From the NCBI GenBank assembly GCA_039583875.1, contig CM077167.1, positions 149,623,010 to 149,687,009 of the forward strand: a stretch of 64,000 nucleotides of DNA. The letters run 5' to 3'. This stretch comes from Platanthera guangdongensis. Taxonomy: Eukaryota; Streptophyta; Magnoliopsida; Asparagales; Orchidaceae. The stretch's first letter is position 1; each line of letters opens with the position of its first letter. This document shows positions 19,011-30,600 of the stretch, piece after piece. The position numbers were made by a program, and so were the translations under genes. The notes below the pieces were generated by a model, which saw only the letters and a list, made by a program, of their open reading frames with translations, was not told the DNA's origin and searched no databases.

Positions 19011-19605
19011 GGTCATTTCCCTCTGATTCTGTGCGCTCTCTGTTGTTCGCGGCTTGTTTTCCGCATTCTGCGACTTGCTTCGCGACTTGGCTTCTCTCTG
19101 TCCGCACGGCTTGTTTCTATCCGCGCGGCTTGTTTCTGTCCGCTGCCCTGTTCGCGCGGCTTGCTTCTTCTTCTCTTCTCCTACTGCTCTTTGTCGCCGC
19201 GACCTGTTTCCTTGTCGCCGCGCTCCTTGTTCTTTCCTCCCGCTCCGACTTCCTAGTCGTTGCGGTCTGTCCCTATCCGCGTGTGTTGTCTCTCTACTCG
19301 CGGCTTGCTGCTGTGATCTGCCTGACCGTGCGGGTTGTTCCTTTCTCACCCGCATCTTGGTCGCGGTCATCAGCTCTTCTCCTCTCTTCTGTTCGCTCGG
19401 CCTTTTTAGTCCGCGCGACCTCTTCCCCGCTGTGCCTTTGACCGCCTTCTCGCCGCTGCTGTGATCTGCCTGACCGTGCGGGTTATTACTTTCTTACCCG
19501 CATCTTGGTCGCGGTCACCTGCTCTTCTCCTCTCTGCTGTTCGCGCGGCTTCGTCTGTTTTCTAACCGCTTCAGTTCGCGCGGCTTCTTCTGCTTGCCGG
19601 GTTCT

Positions 19606-22600
19606 ATGACTACCTCCGGTCTCACCACTACTCCTGCAGCTCCTTCTCCTCCTCCTCCTTCGGGCAACCTTGGCACTCTGTCCAAGCTTGTTGGCTCCAA
19701 CTATCCCGATTGGAGTGTTTCTTTCACCTTTCTCCTTCGTTCTCAACGCAAGCGTCATCACCTCACCGATGACCCTCCTCCTCGCACCTCTCCTGAGTTT
19801 GATGACTGGGATGCGAGTGATGCTCTTGTTCGCACCTGGCTGGCCAACAGCCTTTCTGATGAGTGCCTTCCCGTCATTCGCCATGATGAGACGGTCAAGG
19901 CCGCATGGCTTCACCTCGCTGCTCTCTATTCTAAGGGGGGCCAGACGTCCCGCATTTATACTCTCTATGCGGACCTCTTCGCCCGCCCTTCCATGTCCCC
20001 AGCTGCGGCTTATCAGCAGGTTCAGGCTCTTGGGGCTGAAATCCTCCAGAATCGCCCCTTCTCCGCGGACTTGGCCGACCAGCACAAACACTTCCAGGAA
20101 CTCCTGGTTGTTTGTTATCTTCTTCGTCTTCCCGACTCTTATGATATGATCCGCCAGCAGATCTTGGGTGAGGCGGAATCTCCTACTTTGGATGCCACTG
20201 CGGCTCGCATTGCCGCCGTTACTTCGCTCCTCCAGCGTCCTCTGTTGGCCTCCCCCCCTTCCCCGGACTCCTTTGCTCACCAAGCTCAGCGGGGGGGCCC
20301 TAGTGGCCGTGGCTCCTCTGGCGGACGGGGTTCCTCCCGGTTCTTCTGCTCTCACTGTGGTCGTACTGGCCATAGTGTTGACCGCTGCTGGCAGAAACAT
20401 CCTCATCTTCGCCCTTCCGGTGATGCTCCTTCTTCGGCCTCCGCCTCTTCTAGGCCGTCTGCCTCTGTGGCCACGACGTCAGGTAGTGCCCACGTCGTTA
20501 CCCAAGGTAAATGGCTGATTGACTCCGGTGCCACCAATCATATGACGGGCAACCCTCATTGCTTCTCCCGTCTTGAGACCCATGACCGCTTACCCCCTGT
20601 TCGTGTGGCGGATGGTTCCCCGTCTCCGGTTCATGGGACGGGCATGGTTCAACTCACTCCTTCGCTTTGCTTGGAGGATACCCTCTATGTCCCGAAGTTC
20701 CCGTGCAATTTGTTATCAGTTACTACTTTATGCCGGCAACTTCAGTGCTCCGTTTTATTCACTCCCACTACTTGTTCTTTTCAGGACCCGAGGACCCAGC
20801 GGACGATTGCTACTGGGACTGAGAGCGGAGGCCTCTACTTCCTCGACGATGTTTCAGCTCTTTCTGCCTACTCCTCCTCCACCGATCTCCTTCAGTGGCA
20901 TCTTCGTCTTGGACATCCTCCTCCTCGGCTCATTCGTCAGCTTCTGCCCCACTTACCTCCCACCAGTTCTCCGCTCAACTGTGATGCGTGTCAGCTTGGC
21001 AAACATCATCGCTCCTCCTTCCCACCGAAGCAAGGCCGTGGCTCCTCTCGCATTTTTGATCTTATTCATTCTGATGTATGGGGTCCTGCTCCTACCCTCA
21101 CAGTTGGTAGGGGCAGTTCCTATTTTGTCACCTTTATCGATGATTTTACTCGATGTACCTGGGTGTATCTATTAAAGGATCGCTCTGAGCTATTTTCTGT
21201 TTGGCACTCTTTTTACTTTATGATTAAGACTCAATTTGCTCTTTCTATTAAGGTCTTACGTTCTGATAATGCCAAGGAATATCTGTCTCATGAGTTCTCC
21301 GCGTTCTTTCACCAACACGGCCTCATTCATCAAACGACTTGTGTTTACACCTCCCAACAGAATGGGGTGGCGGAGCGTAAAAACCGTCACCTGCTTGATG
21401 TTGCGCGTACTCTCATGACGTAGATGCACGTCCCTCGCTCCTACTGGGGCTACGCTGTGCTTCTCGCTTGCTATCTCATCAATCGCATTCCCTCCACGGT
21501 CCTCCACGGCCGGACTCCCTTCTCCCTTCTCTACCCCCACCAGGAACCTTTTCCTCTTCCTCTCCGTGTCTTTGGCTGTACGGCCTTTGTTCACGCTCCC
21601 TCCGCTACCCGCGACAAGCTTTCCCCCCGTTCCACCAAGTGTGTCTTTTTGGGGTACTCTACCACTCAAAAAGGCTATTGCTGCTTTGACCCCCTTCTCC
21701 GCAAGCAGTTTGTCTCCGCAGATGTGACTTTTTTCGAAAATGCTTCCTATTTCTCTCCTTCCTCTTCTCTTCCTTCTCTTCCTTCTGATATCTCCGTTTC
21801 TTCCACCCCTCTTCACGTTTTCCCACCTTCGTCTCCTCCTCCACCCACTCCTTCCCAGTCCGTCTCCCCACCCACCCCTCCACCCTCCTCTCTGCTGCCG
21901 TCTCTCTCTAGTCCCGGGCCAGCCTTCTCCGCCACGGACGCTCCGGTCGCTGACGCTCCTGTCGCCGACGCTCCCGATAATCTGGATGTTCCCATTGCCC
22001 TTCGCAAAGGGGTGCGGGCGTGTACTCAACACCCGCTCACGGCTGTTGTTTCTTATGATCAGCTTTCTCCTTCTCGCAGGTCGTTTGCCTTGGCTATCTC
22101 TGCTACTTCTACTCCCCGTACCTACCAGGAGGCTCTCGCTCTCCCTCATTGGAAGTCTGCCATGGATGAGGAGATGGCTACTCTTACTGAACGGGGTACC
22201 TGGACTCTGGTTCCTCCTCCCGTGGGCACTGATGTGGTTGGCTGTCGCTGGGTCTTTGTTGTGAAATTTCGCCCCGATGGCACTGTGGATCGCTACAAAG
22301 CCCGGCTGGTGGCCAAGGGCTTTACTCAGACTTATGGCGTTGATTACTTTGATACCTTCTCTCCGGTTGCTCGCCTCAGCACAATCCGGGTTCTCTTTTC
22401 TGTGGCCGTTAACCGGGCTTGGGCTATTTCCCAGCTTGATGTGAAGAATGCCTTTCTCTATGGCGATCTTCAGGAGGACGTCTATATGGAGCAACCTCCT
22501 GGGTATGTTGCTCAGGGGGAGACACGTGTCTGTCATTTGAAGAAGGCCATTTATGGCCTAAAGCAGAGCCCTCGGGCATGGTTCGAAAAATTCAGTGGTA

Positions 22601-23646
22601 TTGTGGCAACCATCGGCTTTCAAAGGAGTTCGGCCGATCACTCCTTGTTCATTCGCAAAACGGCCTCGGGACTGGTGGTTTTAGCCGTATATGTGGATGA
22701 TATTCTCCTTACTGGTGATGACCAAGATGGGGTGGACCTGACGAAGAAGCACCTCCGTCAGCACTTGGTCACGAAGGATATGGGCTCTCCAAAATACTTT
22801 TTGGGGATAGAAATCTCTCGGAAGCCTGACTCCTTGGTTCTCTCTCAACGGAAGTATGCCCTTGATCTTCTTCAAGAAGCAGGCTTGACAGGTGCCAAAC
22901 CAGCTCATCTTCCCATGGCTGTTGGAGAGGACAAGACGTGGACGGATGAATCGCCTCCTCTATCTGATGTCACACGGTACAGACGTTTGGTAGGCAAACT
23001 CATCTATCTCACGGTGACTCGACCCGACATCGCCTACGCTGTAGGAAAGGTCAGTCAGTTTATGCAAGCTCCCAGGGAGTGTCATCTTCAGTCCGCCCTG
23101 AAGATTTTAGAGTATATCAAAGCAGCACCGGGCAGAGGGTTACTCTTCCAGAAGAATGGCCATCTGAGGGTTGAGGCCTACTCAGATTCCAGTTACGCAG
23201 ATGACAAAGGCGATCGTAAATCCACGTCAGGTTTTTGTACCTTTGTTGGAGGTAATCTCGTAAGTTGGAAGAGCAAGAAACAGTCAGTTGTTTCCAGATC
23301 CAGTGCCGAAGCAGAATACCTGAGTATGGCGTCAACTACGTGTGAGTTAAAATGGTTGCGGGCTCTCATGCTTGACCTGGGCGAGGTATATGATTGTCCT
23401 CTCCCTATGTTCTGTGACAACAAGGCCGCTATACACATATCCAGGAATCCGGTCTTCCATGAGAGAACGAAGCATATAGAGGTTGACTGTCACTTCATTC
23501 GGGAGGAGATTTTGAAGAAACAGATTTGTACTCCTTTTGTCACCTCTGACAAGGAGTTGGCAGATATCTTCACCAAGCCGGTTTCTACTTCCTTCTTCCG
23601 CATTTGTGACAAGCTGGGCATGATTGATATCTATGCTCCAGCTTGA
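19606..23646 (+). pseudogene. gag-pol: Copia gag-pol polyprotein with one in-frame TAG
   Basis: One frame of about 1346 codons runs from ATG 19606 (MTTSGLTTTP) to the stop at 23644-23646 and is broken only by TAG at 21421-21423, where the family usually has Gln. Domains in order: copia gag (residues about 25-200); zinc knuckle CSHCGRTGHSVDRC (about 246); protease DSGATNHMTG (about 305); integrase with HLRLGHPPPR, CDACQLGKHH, FVTFIDDFTR, LRSDNAKEY and TSQQNGVAERKN; then after the stop ACYLINRIP, reverse transcriptase with QLDVKNAFLYG, LKQSPRAWFE and YVDDILLTGD; and RNase H with YSDSSYADDKGDRKST and AEAEYLSM. Stop readthrough or a CAG-to-TAG mutation are both possible; the latter is simpler. 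Confidence 0.92.
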
Positions 23647-23653
23647 GGGGGAG
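23643..23653 (+). promoter_or_regulatory. Polypurine tract of the young copia element
   Basis: TTGAGGGGGAG directly precedes the TG of the 3' LTR. The polyprotein stop TGA overlaps its start. Confidence 0.9.
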
Positions 23654-24033
23654 TGTTGAAGTATTAGACCGGGCGGCTTAGCGGTCTGTTCCAGCGGTTT
23701 GTTGACCGAGCGGTCTGGCGGTCTCTCTGGTGCCTGGAGACCGGGCGGTCTATCGGTCTACCTCTGCGGCCTGTTCTATCCTGCTGGAGTTGCCGAGCGG
23801 TTAGCCCATCTGTCTAACCGCGCGGCCTATGCGGTCTCCGTTGTTCTAGCCGCTCAGTACTGTAAATGTTTAGTCCCACATTGTTTGTATACTCTCTTTC
23901 TTATCTCCTCCATTCTATATAAGGGATGCCATACCTTTGTAAATGATATCTTTTTTGGATAATAAAATTTCAATTATTCAAAAGTTTATTCGCTTGTCTT
24001 CTACTTTTCGCTTCTTTTCTCTACTTTCTAACA
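23654..24033 (+). repeat. 3' LTR of the young copia element
   Basis: 380 bp, one base different from the 5' LTR, followed by GCCCA at 24034-24038. Confidence 0.95.
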
Positions 24034-24601
24034 GCCCAAGACATTGAGGCCTAGTGTACACAGCCCACGACACGGGTGTGTCTTGGGTACATGGCCTGTG
24101 ACACGGGAGTGTCACTGGCCATGTCCCTGTCGGGTTGAGATTGATTTTTGTACAGCCTGATGTACACGTCCACAAACACGGGCGTGTCTGAAGGCGTGTC
24201 AGGTGACACTGCCCGTGACACGGGCGTATCACATGGGCGTGTACTGGACTGGATAAGTCGGTTGAGCACCGCTTGAGGTACACGACCTGGGACACGGGCG
24301 TGTTACAGGCCGTGTCAGGCAAAAAATATGATTTTGTGGCAAAATCGTGGTTGTCCATTTCTTCAGCTGTGATCCAATGGCGGAGGTGTCGCCCTGTGTC
24401 CTTAAGGCCGGAAATGAGATGAGAATTCTCATTTGCCATTTGGCCTTCATCTTTCTAAAGTTTAGAGAGAGAAATAGAGGAAGAAGGAGGGGGAGGAAGA
24501 GGAGTTGGCCACCAGTGGTGCTGCGGAGTTCCGGCTAGAGATCCGAGGCCAGCATTGTGGAGGAAATGCCATTGCGGTTCTTTCAAGCCAGCTAGGAGCA
24601 C

Positions 24602-24625
24602 ATGGCGCCGAAGCGGTCTTCAAGG
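24602..24625 (+). CDS. gag: LTR mini-exon MAPKRSSR with splice donor
   Basis: ATG plus seven codons (MAPKRSSR), then GTAACG. Joined in phase 0 to the acceptor at 26423-26424 it continues VTLSGVGQSEPQ and on into gag in the same frame (26425 and 26674 differ by 249 nt). The intron would be 24626-26424, 1799 nt, and would include the rest of the LTR and the PBS. The intronless gag of the other Tekay-type element starts MSKRPVTR, a similar basic start of the same length. Confidence 0.65.
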
Positions 24626-24884
24626 GTAACGATTTTTCTTCCTAGCCATGTGAAGGCTTCCTTTTTGGCATGTGCATGTGATTCCCCCACCAGAGGGTGG
24701 AGTGTTATGGGAGTCTCTTGGGTTGATTTATGGAATCCCTATTCATTTGGCATATAGATCCGGAAATGAAGTACGGAATAGACATGCTGTGTGAAGCCCA
24801 TCTGGACAGGTTGGTCTGGATTGGTGATGTTGCATATACGCATCGGAGAAGACTCCGTGATAAACATGTAGTTTAGGAGTCGAT

Positions 24885-25255
24885 GGGTTAAACCTGTGAA
24901 AGGTAGTAGCAGGAAGTACTGGAGTGGTAGTCCAGGAAAATACGCTTGTGATGTTTGTGCTATTGGGTTATACCTGTGAAAGGGAGTAACGGGAAGTACT
25001 GGATTGGTAATCCAGGAAATACCCTTTGTAATGCTTGATGTTCATGGGTGGTACATGTGAAGGGGACTAGCAGGAAGTACTGGCGTGGTAAGTCAGGAAA
25101 ATACCCTTGACATTTGCGATAATTGTGGGGTTGTACCTGTGAAAGGGAATAGCAGGAAGTACTACTGTGCCCAGAAAAGACCCTCTGATGTTGTGATACG
25201 AATGGGTGTGATAGTACGTACTGGTGTGCCCAGGAAAACACCCAGGCTTTATGCC
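24885..25255 (+). repeat. Tandem repeat of about 80 bp inside the 5' LTR
   Basis: About four and a half diverged units, each with CCTGTGAAAGGG...AGCAGGAAGTACTGG...CAGGAAAATACCC, start near 24891, 24971, 25049, 25134 and 25210. The block lies in the presumed LTR intron. The 3' LTR is cut off before this point, so the two LTRs cannot be compared. Confidence 0.75.
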
Positions 25256-26205
25256 AAACAGGTAAGGTGAAACCGACCCGCGCCTTTGATTTAGCCGCGA
25301 GTACGTCGTACTCGGTGATGGCAAGGCATTTGAGCAATGGGGGGTGGATGATCCGACCTGCATTATGTCTGTCCGATGTGAGACCTGAAAGTGCGTTCTG
25401 TTGGAGCACATAACGAGAGTCGTAGGCCTGCGCGCCGTGATACAATGGGGGGCTACGATCCAATCCCGGTTCACTAAGACTATAATCTCCGGTTGCATGC
25501 CATGGAGAAAATGCTCAATGTTTTACCTTTGGTTGCGACCCTGATACGGTGGAGGGCAACTGGTTCGCCGGTACACCAAGAATGTGCCATGAGTGCACGG
25601 ATCGTCGGGCCACGTGGCTGACGGTTGTGATGGAATGTATGTGCGTGAGAGCACAATGTATGATATACATATTTGCCTGTGAAATGCTATGCTTGCAGGG
25701 AAGGAATACCACCGCCCCGGGAAAGGGGTGAGGTCGTTATAATTTGGTCAGCTGAATGCTGACCGTTGCCTGTTTGCTACCGTTGGGTGGGCTGTCCCTG
25801 TGCAGGTGCTGGAGATCCAAGAGGGACGCATAAAGGCTGAAGTTCCTACTGCTGCTGCTACTGCTAGCCCTCGAAGGCTAAATGAAAATACTATGTTTGA
25901 TTATACATGGCTGGCCTGCGCGCCAATGTTTGAGGCTACTGTTGTGTAAATCCCTGTAAGGCCATAAGGCCAGTTGACTTTGTATTTGCTACGATTCCTA
26001 TTTTATATAAATGTGGAGCTTTTATATGGTGGACATTCATGTGTGTGAGTTCAGCTTCATGTTATAGGCTTCCGCTAGAATACAATGAGTTAGGATGCGC
26101 AACTCTGGTATCACTACGTGACTTCCCCGCCTGTTTTATGGTATATGCTGTGGGGCCCCGACCGGACCTTCTAGTATATACCTGTGAACGGATGGAGTCG
26201 TTACA

Positions 26206-26424
26206 TTTTTGGTATCAGCTGTCTCGGTCTTTCCCTTTTGAATTCGTGGTCGAATTCTTTTGTGGGGTGGCGAGCACGTGTCTGTGTTAACCAAGTTAAC
26301 ACTAATGAACTCCGGAATGTCCACCGTGGGAATGTAAATACATGTGTTTGAGGAACCTGTGCGTTCCTATTTTGTTGTTTTGCTTGTGTGCGGTCGCTAA
26401 TGTGAGTGTCTTGTTCACCTATAG
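26206..26424 (+). other. PBS and leader with splice acceptor, Tekay-type element
   Basis: TTTTTGGTATCAGCT follows the LTR; TGGTATCAG (26210-26218) is the initiator-Met PBS with a changed tail. The leader ends CTTGTTCACCTATAG, a good splice acceptor (AG at 26423-26424). The next base opens a frame that runs into gag. Confidence 0.7.
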
Positions 26425-27559
26425 GTGACGCTGAGTGGTGTGGGGCAATCGGAGCCCCAACGTTCTGATGAAAGTACGGCACAAGCTGAGGTGCCTACAC
26501 CTCCGCCTTCTGCGGAAACTGTGTGATTAGTTGCTGAGGCATTGTTTGCCATGATCCAAGCACAGCCGATTGGGCAGGCACAAGGGCAGGCGCAGCCGAC
26601 ATTGCGGCCAGAACAGGTTGCGGCAAGGCCAGAACCTGTAGCGGTTATGGGTCCTCGAGCAGCTGAGAAGTAGTTGAAGCAGTTCATGAGCTTTAACCCG
26701 CCTACGTTTGCGGGAGTCGGATCTCCTACACAGGCTGAGGATTGGTTGTCGTGCGTCAAGCATATAATGATGGCGATCGGGACGGAGGAACATCAGAAAG
26801 TCACCTTAGCCACCTTCTTGCTGGAAGGAGAGGCTCGTTTATGGTGGGATGAGATGGAACTACACCACTTAGCTGGTCGACCGTTATCACAAGTGTCGAT
26901 TGAGGAATTCTCCCGACTCTTCCTGGCAAAGCACCTCCCGGCGACACAGCGTATTGCCATGGAGAATAAATTCCAAAGGGTGACGCAAGGAGAAGGCAGT
27001 GTTGAAACGTACCTGCATGAGTTTACACGCTTGGGGTGGTATGCGTGTTCTATATTTGCTGATGAGCAGAGGAAGTCGAATAGGTTCTATGAAGGACTGC
27101 GGGACGAGTTGAGGTTCTTGCTCTCTAGTTCTGTGAACCAAGGATTCCAGGCATTGGTCGACACCGCGTGCGCGCTGGAAAAGGATATGAAGAGGGTGCA
27201 TGAGAAGCGGGCCTTGGCTGTGACACAGCCGAAATTCAAGGTGCCCCGACCAGCGAAGTCATTTTTCAAGAAGAGATGGGGCAAGAGGTCCAAGTCGGCT
27301 GGACAAGATCCTTCGTCAGTTTCCTCGGGAGCAACGTCGGGGGCCACTTCAAAGCCGGAGACTCGTACATGCTTTAATTGTGGATGGGTGGGGCATATAG
27401 CCCGTGATTGTCGGGTACTGCCAAAGAGTGAAAAGAAGGCAGGAGCATCGTATGCGGAGAAAGGAAAGGCAGTCGTGGAGTCCTCTGCCTCGCAGGCGCA
27501 GCCCCGAGTCTACAATCTTGTCCTGCAAGAGGCCATTAAGCAGAGTGACGTCGTCACAG
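26425..27559 (+). pseudogene. gag: Tekay-type gag, second exon
   Basis: The frame starts right after the acceptor (VTLSGVGQSEPQRSDE) and has no ATG of its own at its start. It has two in-frame stops: TGA 26524-26526 (from CGA) and TAG 26671-26673 (from CAG). The retrotransposon gag domain follows (FNPPTFAGVGSP, EGEARLWWDEM, FYEGLRDELR), then the zinc knuckle CFNCGWVGHIARDC near 27370. The frame leads to a GT donor at 27560; read through, it would stop at 27616-27618. Gag would form the particle shell and bind RNA. Confidence 0.8.
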
Positions 27560-27632
27560 GTACGAGTTATATATTGCATGCTTTGTATTGCATATTTATA
27601 TGCTGCTTGTGTGTGTGACATGATTGTCACAG
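27560..27632 (+). other. 73-nt intron-like gap between gag and protease
   Basis: The gap starts GTACGAG and ends TTGTCACAG. Removing it joins SDVVT to VFVMIRNTLARALFDTGASHSF-type protease sequence in frame (phase 1). It is T-rich like plant introns. GTCACAG occurs both at the end of the left exon (27553-27559) and at the end of the gap, so it could have arisen as a small insertion with a 7-bp duplication. Confidence 0.55.
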
Positions 27633-30600
27633 TATTTGTGATGATTCGAAACACGCTGGCGCGAGCACTGTTTGATACGGGTGCTTCACATTCTTTTTTG
27701 TCTAAAGAGTTCATAGCGCGACTTGGGATACCTAGTCGTGTGAAGACAGATAACATCAGAGTGGTGTTGCCGAATGGTTGTTTGATGCTCGCGGATCAAG
27801 CTTGCGATGTGGAGGTACAAATAGGAAGTCGGGACTTCTGTTTGACTGCATCTGTATTGCCGATATCGGAATTCGATGTGATCTTGGATATGGATTGGCT
27901 CGCGGAGCAGCATGCCTTGATTGATTGTAATGTCAAGGAGATCACGCTCGACCAGAATATCGAGCAGGAGACTAAGTTCGCGGGGATGCGAGGAGTGGGC
28001 AGGACGTTGATGTCTGCACTCCAAGTAGTCAAGGTTGTTCGGAAGGGCGCGGAGTGCTACTTCACGCTAATTCAAGTTGTTGAGCCTAAGGCCGGTATGA
28101 GAGATGTTCCGGTGGTATCAGAATTTGCAGATGTATTTCCAAAGGATCTCCCTGGGCTACCACCCTAGCGAGAGATTGACTTCACGGTCGATTTGGTGCT
28201 CGGTGCGAAACCTGTGGCCCGCTCGCCATATCGCGTCGCGCCAAAGGAAATGGAGTAGTTGAAAGTCCAACTGCAAGAGTTGTTGGAGCAGGGTTATAAA
28301 CGCCCAAGCATGTCACCTTGGAGCACGCCTGTTCTGTTTGTGAAGAAGAAAGACGACGGCTTGCGGTTATGTATTGATTACCGCGAACTGAACAAGCTGA
28401 CCGAGAAGAATAAGTATTCAATCCCACGGATTGATGAGTTGTTCGATTAGCTGGTGGGGTCAACCGTCTACTCCAAGTTGGATTTGAAGTCTGGTTACTA
28501 CCAGTTGAGGATTCGGGAAGGTGATATTCCCAAAACCGCATTTGGAACACGTTACGGGCACTATGAGTTCACAGTAATGTCGTTTGGGCTGTGCAATGCG
28601 CCCTCGGTGTTCATGGACTTGATGCACCTAACGTTCCGAGAGTACCTGGATCTGTTCGTGATTGTGTTCATTGATGATATTCTGGTGTACTCACAATCGA
28701 AAGCCAATCATGAAAACCACTTGCGGTTGGTGTTGAATACGTTGAGGAAGAATAAGCTCTACGCCAAGTTCTAGAAGTGCGAGTTTTGGCTATTGTCAGT
28801 GGCTTTTCTAGGTCATGTGGTAAGCGGAGAGGGCATAACAATGGATCCGGCAAAGACTAGTGCCATACAAGAGTGGCCAGTGTTGTCTTCTATGGCTGAA
28901 GTCAGGAGCTTCCTTGGACTAGCAGGCTACTATAGAAGATTTGTTGTGAACTTCTCGCGGATCGCTTTGCCTCTAACCATACTGACGAGAAAGGATCAGA
29001 AGTTCTTTTGGACGCCAGAGTGTGCACGAGCTTTTGAAGAGCTGAAGTGTCGGTTGACCACGGCGCCAGTGTTGACGTCGCCATGTGATACTGATGGATT
29101 TGAAATCTACAATGATGCTTCAGGGAGCAACTTAGGCTGCGTTCTTCTGCAAAATGGGAAAGTGATTGCTTATGGCTCTCGCCAGTTGAAAGTTCACGAG
29201 CGAAATTATCTCGTCCACGACCTAGAGTTGGCGGCGGTGATCTTTGCACTGAAGATGTGGAGACATTATCTGTATGGCGTGAAAGTGAACATCTATATAG
29301 ACCACAAGAGCCTAAAGTACTTACTGGAGTATAAGGACCTGAATATGCGACAATGAAGCTGGTTGGAGTTTCTTGGGGACTACACATTTGTGATTCATTA
29401 TACTCCCAGGAAGGGAAATGTGGTCGCAGATGCCTTGAGTCGGAGAGCTCCGGCAAGGGCAAGCTGGTTGCAGAGGCATGATGAACGTCTAATCCAGGAG
29501 TTGGAAGCGTTAGAGATTTCTTGTGTTGACAAGAATGCTACAGCCGATACATGTTTGAACTGGACGGAGGTGCAGTGTGACCTTGCGGACAGGGTTTGAC
29601 GAGCAACGGAGCTGGATGAGAGTCTATAATGCTATGCCAAGGATGGGCCAGAGGGCAAATTCTCCTGGAATGACGGTCTTTTGCGGAAAGAGAGTCGTTT
29701 GTGCGTCCACGGTTTAGGTAAGTTGAGGGAAGAGTTGATGTATGAAGCTCACTATACGAAGTACTCGATTCACCCTGGGAGCACAAAGATGTTCAAAGAC
29801 ATGAAAAGGCTGTTCTGGTGGCCAGGGCTAAAGAAAGGTGTTGCTTATTATGTGGCCAAATGCCAAACTTGTGCTATGGTGAAGGCGGAATGCCAGAAGC
29901 CTGGCGGTTTCTTGAAGTCGTTCTCGATTCCGGAATGGAAGTTCGATAATATTTCCATGGATTTCGTGCACGGGTTGTCGAGATCTCAGCGCAGAAATGA
30001 TTCAATCTGGGTAATTGTCGACCGGCTGACGAAGGTGGCACACTTCCTTCCAAATAAACGGAACAATTCTGTGGAAAGTTTGACAAAGCTTTATGTTGAG
30101 CAGATTGTGCGGCTACACGGTGTTCCTAAGAGCATCGTAAGTGATCGCGATGGGCGGTTCACATCGAATGACTGGAGGCTAGTTCATCAGCTGTTGGGCA
30201 CAAAGTTAACATTCAGTACGACCTTTCATCCCCAAACAGATGGCCAAACTGAAAGGACCCACAGAACGATGGAGGACATGCTCCGTATGTGCGCCTGGAC
30301 TTTGGGAAGAGATGGGAAGATCATCTCTACATGGTGGAGTTTGCCTACAATAACAACTACCAAGCGAGCATCGGTATGGCACCGTATGAAGCTCTGTATG
30401 GAAAGAAGTGTCGTACTCCTTTAACTTGGGTAGAAGCAGGCAACTCCAAGTTGTATAGGTGTAATGACATCAAAGAAGCAAACTCGACGATACGCACTAT
30501 TTAAGAAAGGCTACTGATAGCCCAGGATCGTCAAGCGAAATACTACAACGCCAAGCACCGGAATGTGAAGTTCGCGGTGGGTGATTGGGTATACTGGAAG

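Larger units (their letters stand above)
18615..24033 (+). mobile_element. Near-intact young Ty1/copia retrotransposon
   Basis: Two 380-bp LTRs (18615-18994 and 23654-24033) differ at one base by eye (G at 18888, T in the right copy). They are flanked by GCCCA duplications (18610-18614, 24034-24038). PBS, one long gag-pol frame and a polypurine tract are in place. A single in-frame TAG is the only clear defect, so this is the most recent insertion seen here. It landed in the 5' LTR of the chromovirus. Confidence 0.95.
24034..26205 (+). repeat. 5' LTR of the Tekay-type element, main part
   Basis: Continues the LTR from 18614 (GCCCAAGACATTGAGGCC, as at 31401) and ends GTCGTTACA before the PBS. 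It holds ACACGGGCGTGTC-type palindromes (24060-24310), the palindrome AATGAGAATTCTCATT near 24418, the mini-exon (24602-24625), a tandem repeat (24885-25255) and the GGGGCCCCGACCGGACC block near 26153. Its counterpart in the 3' LTR stops at 32150. Confidence 0.82.

Noticed and set aside
21256..22536. 426-codon minus-strand frame, and the 306-codon frame at 19486-20406
   Set aside because: Both are antisense shadows of the intact copia gag-pol frame; no recognised domain and no promoter.
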